64,000 nt of DNA from PALSA-350 sp963794165 (GTDB lineage Bacteria; Acidobacteriota; Terriglobia; Terriglobales; Acidobacteriaceae): contig CAWCCT010000001.1 in the NCBI GenBank assembly GCA_963794165.1, positions 124,001 to 188,000 of the forward strand, given 5' to 3'. The position numbers and the translations under genes are program-made. This document shows, piece by piece, positions 17,906 through 26,366 of this stretch; the first letter of the stretch is position 1, and the number at the start of each line of letters is the position of its first letter. Under the pieces are notes generated by a model. The model searched no databases, was not told the origin of the DNA, and saw nothing but the letters and a program-made list of their open reading frames with translations.

Positions 17906-18922
17906 TTGAGCATCGAATTGCGTCCGCGTGCGCAACGGCGCGCCAAGATCAGCGCCCTGGGAACCTATGTACCGCCGCGCATTCTCAGCAACGCCGATCT
18001 GGCCACCATGGTCGACACCTCGGACGAATGGATCATGCAGCGCCTTGGCATTCGCGAGCGCCACGTGGTCGATCCAGGCGTGGCTACCAGCGACCTGGCC
18101 GTGGAAGCAGCGAACCGCTGTCTTGCCCAACGGGGCATGTCGGCCAGCGAAGTGGAGGTGATCATTGTCGCCACGGTCACTCCCGACATGTTCTTCCCCG
18201 CCACCGCGTGTTTGGTCCAGAACAAACTGGGCGCTCATGGCGCCTGGGGCTTTGACCTTTCCGCGGCTTGCTCCGGGTTTCTTTATGCATTGCAGGTAGG
18301 CGCCAAGCTAGTCGAGTCCGGTGCCCAATCCAAGGTTCTGGTGATCGGCGCCGACACCATGTCGTCGATCATCGACTACACCGATCGCACGACTTGCGTC
18401 ATTTTCGGCGACGGGGCCGGTGCGGTCCTGGTCGAACCAGCGGAAAAGGACGAGATCGGGCTGATCGACTTTTGTCACGAGATCGACGGTTCCGGCGCGG
18501 ATGCGCTGAATATGCCCGCAGGAGGCAGTCTCTGCCCTACTTCCCCCGAGACCGTAGCGGCCAGGTTGCACTACGTCCACCAGGATGGGCAGGCCGTTTA
18601 CAAATACGCGGTACGCAAGATGGTGGAGACCTCTGCCAAGCTGCTAAAGACCAACAACATCACCGCAGGTGATCTCGGCTGCTTCATCCCTCACCAGGCG
18701 AACAAGCGGATCATTCTTTCTACCGCGGAGCGCCTGGGGCTGCCCCTGGAGCGGGTGATCATCAACATCGACCGGTTCGGTAACACCACTGCCGCCACCA
18801 TCCCGCTGGCCATGCAGACCGCGCTCGACGACCATCGGCTGCAGCATGAGAGCCTGGTCCTTTTGGCTTCGGTGGGTGCAGGCTTCACCGTAGGCGCCTG
18901 CCTCCTCCGCTGGGAGATGTGA
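17906..18922 (+). CDS. fabH: Beta-ketoacyl-ACP synthase III
   Basis: This 338-aa thiolase-fold enzyme has the catalytic Cys in DLSAACSGF (Cys122), His in FIPHQANKRI and Asn in RFGNTTAATIP. It condenses acetyl-CoA or a branched acyl-CoA with malonyl-ACP to start fatty-acid synthesis. A TTG start at 17906 is chosen because a GGAG site lies 8 bases upstream and no ATG fits; the N-terminus (RAKISALGTYVPPRILSN) is complete. It follows the SRP RNA gene and is convergent with the dedA-like gene. Confidence 0.94.
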   Translation: MSIELRPRAQRRAKISALGTYVPPRILSNADLATMVDTSDEWIMQRLGIRERHVVDPGVATSDLAVEAANRCLAQRGMSASEVEVIIVATVTPDMFFPATACLVQNKLGAHGAWGFDLSAACSGFLYALQVGAKLVESGAQSKVLVIGADTMSSIIDYTDRTTCVIFGDGAGAVLVEPAEKDEIGLIDFCHEIDGSGADALNMPAGGSLCPTSPETVAARLHYVHQDGQAVYKYAVRKMVETSAKLLKTNNITAGDLGCFIPHQANKRIILSTAERLGLPLERVIINIDRFGNTTAATIPLAMQTALDDHRLQHESLVLLASVGAGFTVGACLLRWEM

Positions 18923-18944
18923 GTCCTGCGGTTTCCTTTCGGAC

Positions 18945-19644
18945 TTACTTGGTGCTGAGGGCAGCTCGTTGGGGTCCCCTGACTCCGCCCCGGTCCCGGC
19001 GAAACTTCCATACTCCGTAGCAGATACCCGCCGCCACTAAACCCAGGTAAATCCACATAATGGTGGAGCTCCAACCGGCAAGATAGTGATCAAAGGCCCG
19101 CACCATCGCTCGCCCGTATATTGCCGCAAGCCAAGCCACCATCGCATAACGAAAGGCTCTCGTAACACTAAAGGAAACTAGAAACTTCTTCCGTGAAACC
19201 CCCAGAGCGCCCGCGGCTAGCAGCATAGGCATAAGCGGAAAAGGCGGCGGCAGCAGCGCAGACGCTACAACCGCTACCGTGCCATTTCTCTCCACCCAAC
19301 CAAACAACCGCTTCGAAAATCGCTTTGGCAGATATCGATGGAGAGCTGCTTCTCCCCCTTTGGACCCCGTGCCCCAAGTTAAATACCCGCCCAGACATAG
19401 AGCCCACCGTAGCCGCGACGGCCGCCAATACAGGATCCCCGCGATGGGCCACCAGCAGGATCAGAAGCAGATCAGTACTGCCCGGTACAGGCAGAGGAAT
19501 GATCGAGGAATCGATCACCGACACCGCGAAAAGCCCCAGGGTGCCGAAGCCCATGAGCCAGTGCAGTCCATGGCTCCCACGGGCAGTCTTCACCGACTTA
19601 ACCGCCTGCCTGGCGGCCTCATGTTTGCCGGATGTCTGATACAC
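18945..19644 (-). pseudogene. DedA/VTT (YqaA-like) family membrane protein, frame broken once
   Basis: Two frames form one polytopic membrane protein. The upstream frame (GTG 19644) gives WLMGFGTLGLFAVSVIDSSIIPLPVPGSTDLLLILLVAH, the typical DedA N-terminal segment. The downstream frame, ending at 18945, gives GTGSKGGEAALHRYLPKR, then RLFGWVERNGTVAVVASALLPPPFPLMP and two further helices. A single extra base near 19380-19384 (aagttaaat) explains the switch; removing it yields 699 nt and 232 aa, a normal family length. DedA proteins are flippase-like membrane proteins. Sequence error is likely, given similar indels in the neighbouring mqnA. Confidence 0.6.
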
Positions 19645-19691
19645 ATCCCATTGGACGCAGAAGTTTGCTTTGGCGACGCACTGCCCTACAT

Positions 19692-20564
19692 TTAAAGCAT
19701 TGTCAGGCTGGGGCACAGCCGGAAGAGCGCCACACTGATGTGCGAGCCGGTAGAACTCATCCAGTCCATGCAAGCACGCCTCATCCAAAATGTAATGAAT
19801 ATTTTTGCTCAGATAAAAACGGATAGTCTCTCGCGAGACGGCAATGCGTTCCGACCATTCTTCCGCCAGATCATCCACATGGCCAGCCCGTGGTCTCGGG
19901 AAGAATGCAGATCCTCTACCAGCTCCCTAGCGCACATACCCGGTCTCTTCGAAGGTGTCAGGCCGCAAGGCCCAAACGGCGGAAACCCAGGGTAATCCGG
20001 TAAAGCTGTGCCACTCGTGGGCCAGGTCCACGTAAAGCAACCGCTCGCCCGTCCTGGCCGCGCGCGCATCTTATCCTCCAGCGCCAACAGCGCCGGGTCG
20101 CCGATAAGCAGGGCCGCGTCTGCGACCGCTAGCATGCCTTCCAGATCAGGCTCATGGGGAACAAAGGCGGCCGGCACCTTCCAGAAGACACTGAACAGGA
20201 TGCGCGCGTAAGCGGTAGAGGTGCGCGAGGAAGTATCCGCTGCAACCGTCCGCACGCCGCTCACCCCATCCGGCGCACGCACCACCAGGAGAATGGACCG
20301 CACCCTATCCAGTGCAGCGATGGTGCAGCCGGGCACCACAACCAGCGAGCGAGTGGTGGCGAGCGCAGCCACCGGAACCAGGCCGAGATCCGCATCCCCT
20401 ACAATCAATTCCGCAGCGCAGGCGGAAGGTGTGGTGTAGCCGATCTGGTAGCGCAAGCGCAAATCACTGCGCCGGGGCTCGTGCTCGAAGTCCCACATTA
20501 AAGGAGCAGGATTGAGGAAATGGATCGCCGCCATACGGATGCGGCGCTTGAGCTCAGAGGTCAC
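19692..20564 (-). pseudogene. mqnA: Chorismate dehydratase MqnA, multiple frameshifts in the C-terminal half
   Basis: The first 150 residues are intact MqnA: IHFLNPAPLMWDFEH, YTTPSACAAELIVGDADLGLVPVAAL and PDLEGMLAVADAALLIGDPAL. After residue 165 the coding sense moves between frames. A one-base loss near 20045-20060 precedes LLYVDLAHEWHSFTGLPWVSAVWAL. A one-base gain lies near 19930 and another loss near 19882, followed by VDDLAEEWSERI and NIHYILDEACLHGLDEFYRLA. A further +1 near 19697 would give a stop at 19692 and a 290-aa product. MqnA makes 3-enolpyruvyl-benzoate for futalosine-type menaquinone synthesis; mqnC at 50883 is intact, so loss of mqnA would be odd. Start GTG 20564; divergent from dprA. 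Confidence 0.65.
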
Positions 20565-20591
20565 TCATTAGTGTACCTTGGCATATCAGCG

Positions 20592-21737
20592 ATGAATTCG
20601 CCTGACCAAAACCGGCTCGCCTGGCTTGCGCTCACCCTCACGCCCGGCCTGGGACCGAAGCGGATCTTGAAAGCTGCGCAGGCTTTACCGGACCTATCGA
20701 GCCTCTTTCGTCTTTCCCTAACTGAGCTCGAGTCGCTCAATTTTCCCGCGCCCGCCGCTCAGTTCCTCTTCACCGGCAAAGCGCGCACTGAGGCGGAGCG
20801 GGAACTGGTGCGAGTGGCCGAACAGAAAGGTTCCATCCTTACCTATGACGAGCAGGATTACCCGGAGCAGCTGAAGGAAATTTTCGACCCGCCGCCGGTG
20901 CTCTGGGTGTTGGGCGACGTGAAGCAGTTGACGCGCCCTGCCATCGCCATCGTGGGCACGCGTCACCCCACACCTTATGGCACCGGAATGGCAGAGATCC
21001 TGGCTCGCGATCTGGCCACTCGCGGAATGGTGATACTCAGCGGGATGGCGCGGGGCATCGACACCGCCGCCCATAAGGGTGCGCTTGCTGCAGGAGGCAG
21101 CACCGTTGCGATCTGGGGTACCGGAGTCGACGTAATCTACCCTAAAGAAAACAAATCTCTGGCCGAGAACATCCTTGTGTCCGGAGGAACCATCGTCTCG
21201 GAATACAGGTTGGGCACCTTCCCGGCGCCGCAAAACTTCCCCAAACGAAACCGCATCCTGAGCGGCATCAGCATCGGCGTTCTGGTGGTGGAAGCCGGCG
21301 AGAACAGCGGCACCCGGGTCACTGCGCGCTGCGCTCTGGAACAAAATCGCGACGTTTACGCGGTGCCGGGGAACGTGACAACCAAGAACGCCTGGGGACC
21401 CAACACGTTGATAAAACAGGGCGCCAAGCTGGTGGCGACCTGGGAGGACGTGTGGCAGGAACTGCCCACACAGGTGCGCCTGCAATTGGAAGGCATGTTA
21501 GGTTTTGCATCGGAACCGCAGCAAGCTGCATCGATTGTGGAAGAACTTCCGCTGCAGGAGCCGGAGAAGATTGTACTCGGCGAGCTGCGCCACGACGAGG
21601 CAGTACAGTTGGATGAGCTGATGGAAAAGCTCGAATCCAGAATGACCTCATCGGAAGTCTTTACTGCTTTGTTTGAGCTCGAGCTTTCCAACCGGATCAA
21701 GCAACTTCCGGGCAAGAACTACGTCAGACGAATGTAA
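20592..21737 (+). CDS. dprA: DNA-processing protein DprA
   Basis: This 381-aa protein starts at ATG 20592 (the frame extends upstream without homology). Residues about 75-290 hold the Rossmann-like DprA core with AIVGTRHPTPYG, SGMARGIDTAAHKGAL, FPKRNRILSGIS and ALEQNRDVYAVPGN. The C-terminal part resembles a winged-helix DML1-like domain. DprA loads RecA on incoming single-stranded DNA during natural transformation. CinA, another competence-linked gene, is at 1275. It is divergent from mqnA with a gap of about 27 bases. Confidence 0.94.
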   Translation: MNSPDQNRLAWLALTLTPGLGPKRILKAAQALPDLSSLFRLSLTELESLNFPAPAAQFLFTGKARTEAERELVRVAEQKGSILTYDEQDYPEQLKEIFDPPPVLWVLGDVKQLTRPAIAIVGTRHPTPYGTGMAEILARDLATRGMVILSGMARGIDTAAHKGALAAGGSTVAIWGTGVDVIYPKENKSLAENILVSGGTIVSEYRLGTFPAPQNFPKRNRILSGISIGVLVVEAGENSGTRVTARCALEQNRDVYAVPGNVTTKNAWGPNTLIKQGAKLVATWEDVWQELPTQVRLQLEGMLGFASEPQQAASIVEELPLQEPEKIVLGELRHDEAVQLDELMEKLESRMTSSEVFTALFELELSNRIKQLPGKNYVRRM

Positions 21738-21936
21738 CCTTTCCTGCTACCTGCACCTAAAGTTGCAGTCGCGGAAGTTGCAGACAGGGCAGGAGAAAGC
21801 ACGCTCTGGCCCGCACTGGTGGTTGCTCCAGCCACGATGCTGACCACGATAAGTAAATAACCCTGAACCTTCCAGGTGGTACAGTCAGTCCCATCGGAAG
21901 AGCGTTTTCCATGTGTCAACGGATTTAAGGAACGCA

Positions 21937-24555
21937 ATGAGTAAATCACTAGTGATCGTCGAATCGCCTGCCAAGGCAAAAACGATCAGCAAATATCTCG
22001 GGAAAGACTTCACTGTCGAAGCTTCCGTCGGCCACATTAAGGATCTGCCGAAAAACAAGATCGGCGTGGACCTGAGCGACGGCAGCTTTGCGCCCGAGCT
22101 AATTGTCATCCCCGGAAAAGAAAAAGTAGTTGACCGGCTGAAGAAGCTGGCCAAGGCCGCGACCACTATTTATCTCGCGCCTGACCCGGACCGCGAAGGC
22201 GAAGCCATCGCGGCCCATCTTGAAGATGAGCTGCGCGGTCTCTCCAAGGGCAATTCCATCCGCCGCGTCACCTTTAATGAGATTACGGCCAAGGCCGTTC
22301 ACGACGCCTTTGAACACGCTCGCGAGGTTGACCGGAACCTGGTCGATGCGCAACAAACGCGCCGCGTCCTCGATCGCATCGTGGGTTACCAGATCTCGCC
22401 TTTGCTGTGGGATAAAGTACGCCGCGGACTGTCCGCCGGCCGCGTGCAAACGGTGGCTCTGCGGCTCATCGTCGAACGCGAGCGGGAGATCAAAGCGTTT
22501 GTGCCGGTGGAGTATTGGACCCTTGACGCCCAGCTGACTCCGGCCAACGAGAAAACCGAGTTCACTGCCCGCTTCACCGGCGTCGATGGCGAAAAAGCCG
22601 TGGTGGAGACGGTAGATGCCCCGGCTCTGCCCAACAAGCAGCAGATGGATGCCGTCGTCGCCGCGCTCGAGAAGGCCAAGTGGTCAGTCCAGAACGTAGA
22701 GAAGAAGGAGCGGCGGCGCAACCCCACCGCACCCTTTACCACCAGCAAACTGCAACAGGATGCCTCCCGCCAGTTGGGCTTCAGCGTCCGCCGCACTATG
22801 GGCGTAGCGCAACGTCTCTATGAAGGTATTGAGCTCGGCAGCGAGGGGGCGGTCGGTCTCATCACCTACATGCGCACCGATTCGACTCGCGTATCGCCGG
22901 ACGCAATTATCGAAGCTCGCAAATGGATTGAACAGACCCACGGCAAGGACTATCTTCCCGCTGCCCCCAACGCCTTCAAGAGCAAGAAAGACGCCCAGGA
23001 CGCGCACGAAGCGATTCGTCCCACCAGCGTTGCACTTCATCCGGAAGAGATTAAGCGCTATCTCAGTGACGAACAGTTTCGCCTCTACCGGCTCATCTGG
23101 CAGCGCTTTGTGGCCTCGCAGATGGTGCCCGCGGTGTTCGATCAGACCACCGTCGACATTCTGGCCAAAGCGGATCGCAGCTATAACTTCCGCGTCACTG
23201 GCTCGGTGATGAAGTTCGATGGATTCCTTAAGGTCTACGAGGAAGCGAAAGAGAAGAAGGACGATGAAGATGAGGAGCTAAAAAACCGGCTGCCCGCGCT
23301 CGAGAACGGACAGGCACTGGCATTGAACGCTCTGGTGCCCGAACAGCATTCGACCGAGCCCCGTCCGCGTTTCAACAAAGCATCGCTGGTCAAAGAGCTC
23401 GAAGAGCGTGGCATCGGACGTCCCTCTACATACGCCACCATCATTAATACGATTCAGGAACGCGAATACGTGCAGAAGGTAGGCGTTGGCAGAGGGGCGA
23501 AGTTTATTCCCACCGAGATCGGCTTTGTGGTCACCGATCTGCTCGTCGCCAACTTCCCCTACATCTTCGACCCGCAATACACCGCGAGGCTGGAAGAGGA
23601 GTTAGACGACATTGAAGATGGCAAGGAGGTTTGGACCACCTTGCTGGGCGCTTTCTATGGGCACTTCGAAAAAGAGCTCGCCCACGCCGGCAAGCACATG
23701 GAAAATATCAAGCGGATGGAAAAGCCGACAGACGAGAAGTGCGATGTCTGCGGTTCTCCGCTGGTCTTGAAGTGGGGTAAGTTTGGCAGCTTCTTCGCCT
23801 GCAGTACTTACAACAAGAAAGATCCCAGCAGCTGCACCTTCACCAAAGAGAACTTTGCCGCGAAACCTGAGATGAACGCCCAGGAAGGGGACGCTGAGCA
23901 AGCGGAAGAATACTGCGAGGCCTGCGGCCGGGTAATGGTGCTGAAGCGGGGACGCTTCGGTGCATTCATGGCCTGCCCAGGTTACAACGAAGATCCGCCC
24001 TGCAAGACCACTCGCAAGCTGACCCAGAAACAGCAGCAAAAGGCGCCCGTGCCGCTGAATGAGAACTGCCCTAAGTGCGGCCTCCAACTGGTGATGCGCA
24101 ATGGCCAGTATGGAGAATTCGTCTCCTGCAGCGGCTACCCCAAATGCAAGTACATCAAGCAGAACATTATCGAGGGGATGAAGTGCCCCAAGTGCGGCGA
24201 CGGAGACATCGCGGAGCGGAAGGCCCGGCGCGGCAACCTCTTCTACGGCTGCACCAATTATCCCAAGTGCGACTTCACCTCCAACGCCAAGCCGGTGCCG
24301 GAGACATGTCCGGAATGCGGCAGTCCGTACCTGCTGGAGAAGACACGAACCACCGGGACATACCTGGTATGCCCTAACAACCGCAAGTCCGCCGCAGAGG
24401 ACGAGGCGCCGAAGAAGCGAGCCAAGAAGGGCGCTGCCGCGGAGCCGGCGGAGCAGGTGGCGTGTACCTACTCGCGCAAGATCGCGGAGCCGCAGACGGA
24501 ATCGATCGAGGCCATGCGCTACCAGACCAAGGCGGAGGAACTTCCGGTCGCTTAA
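21937..24555 (+). CDS. topA: DNA topoisomerase I, with C-terminal zinc-ribbon array
   Basis: This 872-aa type IA topoisomerase starts at ATG 21937 with AAGGA five bases upstream. It opens with the Toprim domain (SLVIVESPAKAKTISKYLG, then DPDREGEAIA). The catalytic tyrosine is Tyr311 in GLITYMRTDSTR. The core ends near residue 590. The tail has four CxxC...C zinc ribbons (from CDVCGSPLV, CEACGRVMV, CPKCGLQLV, CPKCGDGDI) and a fifth less complete one (CPECGSPYL). It ends in a short Lys/Ala-rich stretch. It relaxes negative supercoils. It is alone on its strand between dprA and a small secreted-protein gene. Confidence 0.96.
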   Translation: MSKSLVIVESPAKAKTISKYLGKDFTVEASVGHIKDLPKNKIGVDLSDGSFAPELIVIPGKEKVVDRLKKLAKAATTIYLAPDPDREGEAIAAHLEDELRGLSKGNSIRRVTFNEITAKAVHDAFEHAREVDRNLVDAQQTRRVLDRIVGYQISPLLWDKVRRGLSAGRVQTVALRLIVEREREIKAFVPVEYWTLDAQLTPANEKTEFTARFTGVDGEKAVVETVDAPALPNKQQMDAVVAALEKAKWSVQNVEKKERRRNPTAPFTTSKLQQDASRQLGFSVRRTMGVAQRLYEGIELGSEGAVGLITYMRTDSTRVSPDAIIEARKWIEQTHGKDYLPAAPNAFKSKKDAQDAHEAIRPTSVALHPEEIKRYLSDEQFRLYRLIWQRFVASQMVPAVFDQTTVDILAKADRSYNFRVTGSVMKFDGFLKVYEEAKEKKDDEDEELKNRLPALENGQALALNALVPEQHSTEPRPRFNKASLVKELEERGIGRPSTYATIINTIQEREYVQKVGVGRGAKFIPTEIGFVVTDLLVANFPYIFDPQYTARLEEELDDIEDGKEVWTTLLGAFYGHFEKELAHAGKHMENIKRMEKPTDEKCDVCGSPLVLKWGKFGSFFACSTYNKKDPSSCTFTKENFAAKPEMNAQEGDAEQAEEYCEACGRVMVLKRGRFGAFMACPGYNEDPPCKTTRKLTQKQQQKAPVPLNENCPKCGLQLVMRNGQYGEFVSCSGYPKCKYIKQNIIEGMKCPKCGDGDIAERKARRGNLFYGCTNYPKCDFTSNAKPVPETCPECGSPYLLEKTRTTGTYLVCPNNRKSAAEDEAPKKRAKKGAAAEPAEQVACTYSRKIAEPQTESIEAMRYQTKAEELPVA

Positions 24556-24656
24556 GTCACGTCAAATTGCAGATTCTCGCGGTCTTGCCTTCAGGCGGCG
24601 AGGAGCGTACAACTCCATTGGCGGTTGTTTCATCATTCAATCCGCATGGAGCCAAT

Positions 24657-25010
24657 ATGAAATTGTTTTTGGTGGTTTTAGCACTCTCTACCGTTCCGGC
24701 GCTGGCCGCAGATAGCGCAAAGATCCCTGGATATATCAGTGATTCCAACTGCGCAGCCAAACACAACGGCAGCGCCCCCGATGCAGCCTGCGTAAAAAAG
24801 TGCATCGATGGCGGGGCAAAGCCGGTCTTCGTGGATGACGCCCAGAAAAATGTCTACACCATCGACGATCCCGATGCGGTCAAGGGTCACGAGGGTCACC
24901 ACGTTGCCGTTGTTGGCAAAGTTGACGATTCAGCTAAGACGATCCACATCTCCAAGCTAACCATGATGAAGGACCAGGGCGGCACGCCGAGCACCTCGGA
25001 ATCGCACTAA
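24657..25010 (+). CDS. Small secreted protein of unknown function
   Basis: This 117-aa protein has a clear signal peptide (MKLFLVVLALSTVPALA, cleavage before ADS). The mature part is rich in Asp/Lys and has Cys in DSNCAAKH and ACVKKCIDGG, then FVDDAQKNVYTIDDPD, KGHEGHHVAVVGKVD and IHISKLTMM. The arrangement (a GYISDSNC start, a beta-rich end with G-K-V-D-D) resembles small soluble proteins common in acidobacteria whose role is not known to me. The His/Cys content could bind metal. It is probably monocistronic, followed by a hairpin. Confidence 0.75.
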   Translation: MKLFLVVLALSTVPALAADSAKIPGYISDSNCAAKHNGSAPDAACVKKCIDGGAKPVFVDDAQKNVYTIDDPDAVKGHEGHHVAVVGKVDDSAKTIHISKLTMMKDQGGTPSTSESH

Positions 25011-25032
25011 AAATAGACCCCTTCCCTATCCC

Positions 25033-25063
25033 GCGGCAGTCCTATGTTTCCTGGGACTGCCGC
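25033..25063 (+). terminator. Hairpin after the small secreted-protein gene
   Basis: GCGGCAGTCC at 25033-25042 pairs perfectly with GGACTGCCGC at 25054-25063 across an 11-base loop. It starts 23 bases after the stop. No T-run follows, so intrinsic termination is uncertain. Confidence 0.45.
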
Positions 25064-25199
25064 ACCTGCTCTGTGCAACGGCCTCTCTGCGAGGCGGGCG
25101 GCTTTGTGTCTAATCGAGTTTTCGTACAGATGCCAGAATGGGCATCCATCTGCTAAGGTGGGAGAGGGTAGGAAGGGAATGCAGGACTTAACCTCAGTT

Positions 25200-25484
25200 A
25201 TGGCAAAGGCAACATGGAACGGCAAGGTGATCGCGGAAAGCGACACAACAGAGATGGTTGAGGGCAATATTTACTTCCCGGAGAGTTCCCTCAAGCGGGA
25301 ATACTTCCGTCCCAGCTCTACGATATCCACCTGTCCCTGGAAGGGGCAAGCCAGATACTACAGCCTTCTGGTCGATGGACAAGAAAATCAGGATGCCGCC
25401 TGGTACTATCCGGATCCCAAGCCGGCAGCCCGCAACGTTAAAAACCATGTAGCTTTCTGGCGCGGAGTTGAAGTCGAAAAGTAG
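25200..25484 (+). CDS. DUF427 domain protein
   Basis: This 94-aa protein begins at ATG 25200 (MAKATWNGKVIAESD), the usual DUF427 start; an in-frame ATG at 25179 with a better ribosome-binding site (GGAAGGGA) is possible. Family residues are visible: GNIYFP, REYFRPSSTISTCPWKGQARYYSLLVDG, AAWYYPDPKPAA and VAFWRGVEVE. The biochemical role of this beta-rich fold is not established. The 3' end overlaps the next gene by 17 bases. Confidence 0.88.
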   Translation: MAKATWNGKVIAESDTTEMVEGNIYFPESSLKREYFRPSSTISTCPWKGQARYYSLLVDGQENQDAAWYYPDPKPAARNVKNHVAFWRGVEVEK

Positions 25485-25953
25485 TTGGGGCATGGCTGCC
25501 ATGTTCCTGAGCCTGCTGATTCTGCCTCCAGGCCGGATCTTAGCGGCACAGACTCAAACCAATACCCCACAGAGAGACCTGGAAGTCTTGCGCCGGCTGG
25601 AAGAAGAGTATCTGCGGGCCGAGATTGAAGACGACACGGCGATCGCCGGGACCATTCTTGCTGACGACTATGTCGGGCTGAGAGCGGATGGCTCTAGTTC
25701 CACCAAATCCGATGTTCTGAGCGCCCTTGGCCGCCATGAACGCCGGCAAAAACCCTATCTGATCACTGCCACCAATATGCGGGAGCATTTGTATGGCGAT
25801 ACCGCCTGTGTGACCTACACCAAGGTCTACACCAAGCCCGGCACCCAGGCCGCCTACAGCGAAAACGTCCTTCATCTATTACTCCGGCGCAACGGCGTCT
25901 GGCGCCTTCAGCTCAGCAGCCCCCTGCCGGCTTCAAAACCTATCGTTCCCTGA
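25468..25953 (+). CDS. Secreted NTF2-like (DUF4440/SnoaL-type) protein
   Basis: This 161-aa protein starts within the end of the DUF427 gene. It has an N-terminal signal segment (MAAMFLSLLILPPGRILA) and then a cone-like NTF2 fold: LRRLEEEYLRAEIEDDTAIAGTILADDYVGLRADGSSSTKSDVL, ATNMREHLYGDTACVTYTKVYT and LLLRRNGVWRLQL. Such domains bind small ligands or act as unspecific isomerases; no catalytic set can be assigned here. A later start at the Met in WGMAAMF is possible. Confidence 0.8.
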   Translation: MKSKSSWGMAAMFLSLLILPPGRILAAQTQTNTPQRDLEVLRRLEEEYLRAEIEDDTAIAGTILADDYVGLRADGSSSTKSDVLSALGRHERRQKPYLITATNMREHLYGDTACVTYTKVYTKPGTQAAYSENVLHLLLRRNGVWRLQLSSPLPASKPIVP

Positions 25954-25966
25954 CGCCAAACCTCTG

Positions 25967-26145
25967 GTTCCCTGACGAAGGACGGGTGCCCCATATCTCG
26001 CTCGTTTTTCGCGAGATGTGGGATACCACCGATGTTGACCGCTCAGTGCATCGGGTGAATCCAGAGTCGGAGGGAAGGTGCATTGGTATCCCACATCTCG
26101 CGAAAAACGAGCGAGATATGGGGCACCCGTCCTTCGTTAGGGAAC
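25967..26145. repeat. Long inverted-repeat element, family B copy 1
   Basis: Two 62-bp arms (25967-26028 and 26084-26145) are nearly perfect inverted copies containing gggtgccccatatctcgctc and a nested dyad tctcgctcgtttttcgcgaga. The 55-bp centre (gatgttgaccgctcagtgca...) matches, in inverted orientation, the centre of the element at 53697-53869. It sits between the NTF2-like gene and ftsK. Confidence 0.88.
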
Positions 26146-26366
26146 TAGGGCATTTGTCCTATTCCTTGTTGGTTCCGCTGGGGCATAGACACACCGGCCA
26201 TCTGCAACAGTTACTTTTTGGGGAGTCACGGAGTCGGTTCCCCGCACCGCTGTGGAGTTCCGTTTCTGTTACGTAGGTATTTATTTCTGGGATAATAGAC
26301 CCACTCTGGCGTTGTGAATTGCGGCCGCTCTGCATTCTCCGCAGGCGGCAAGCACCGCGAATCCCC

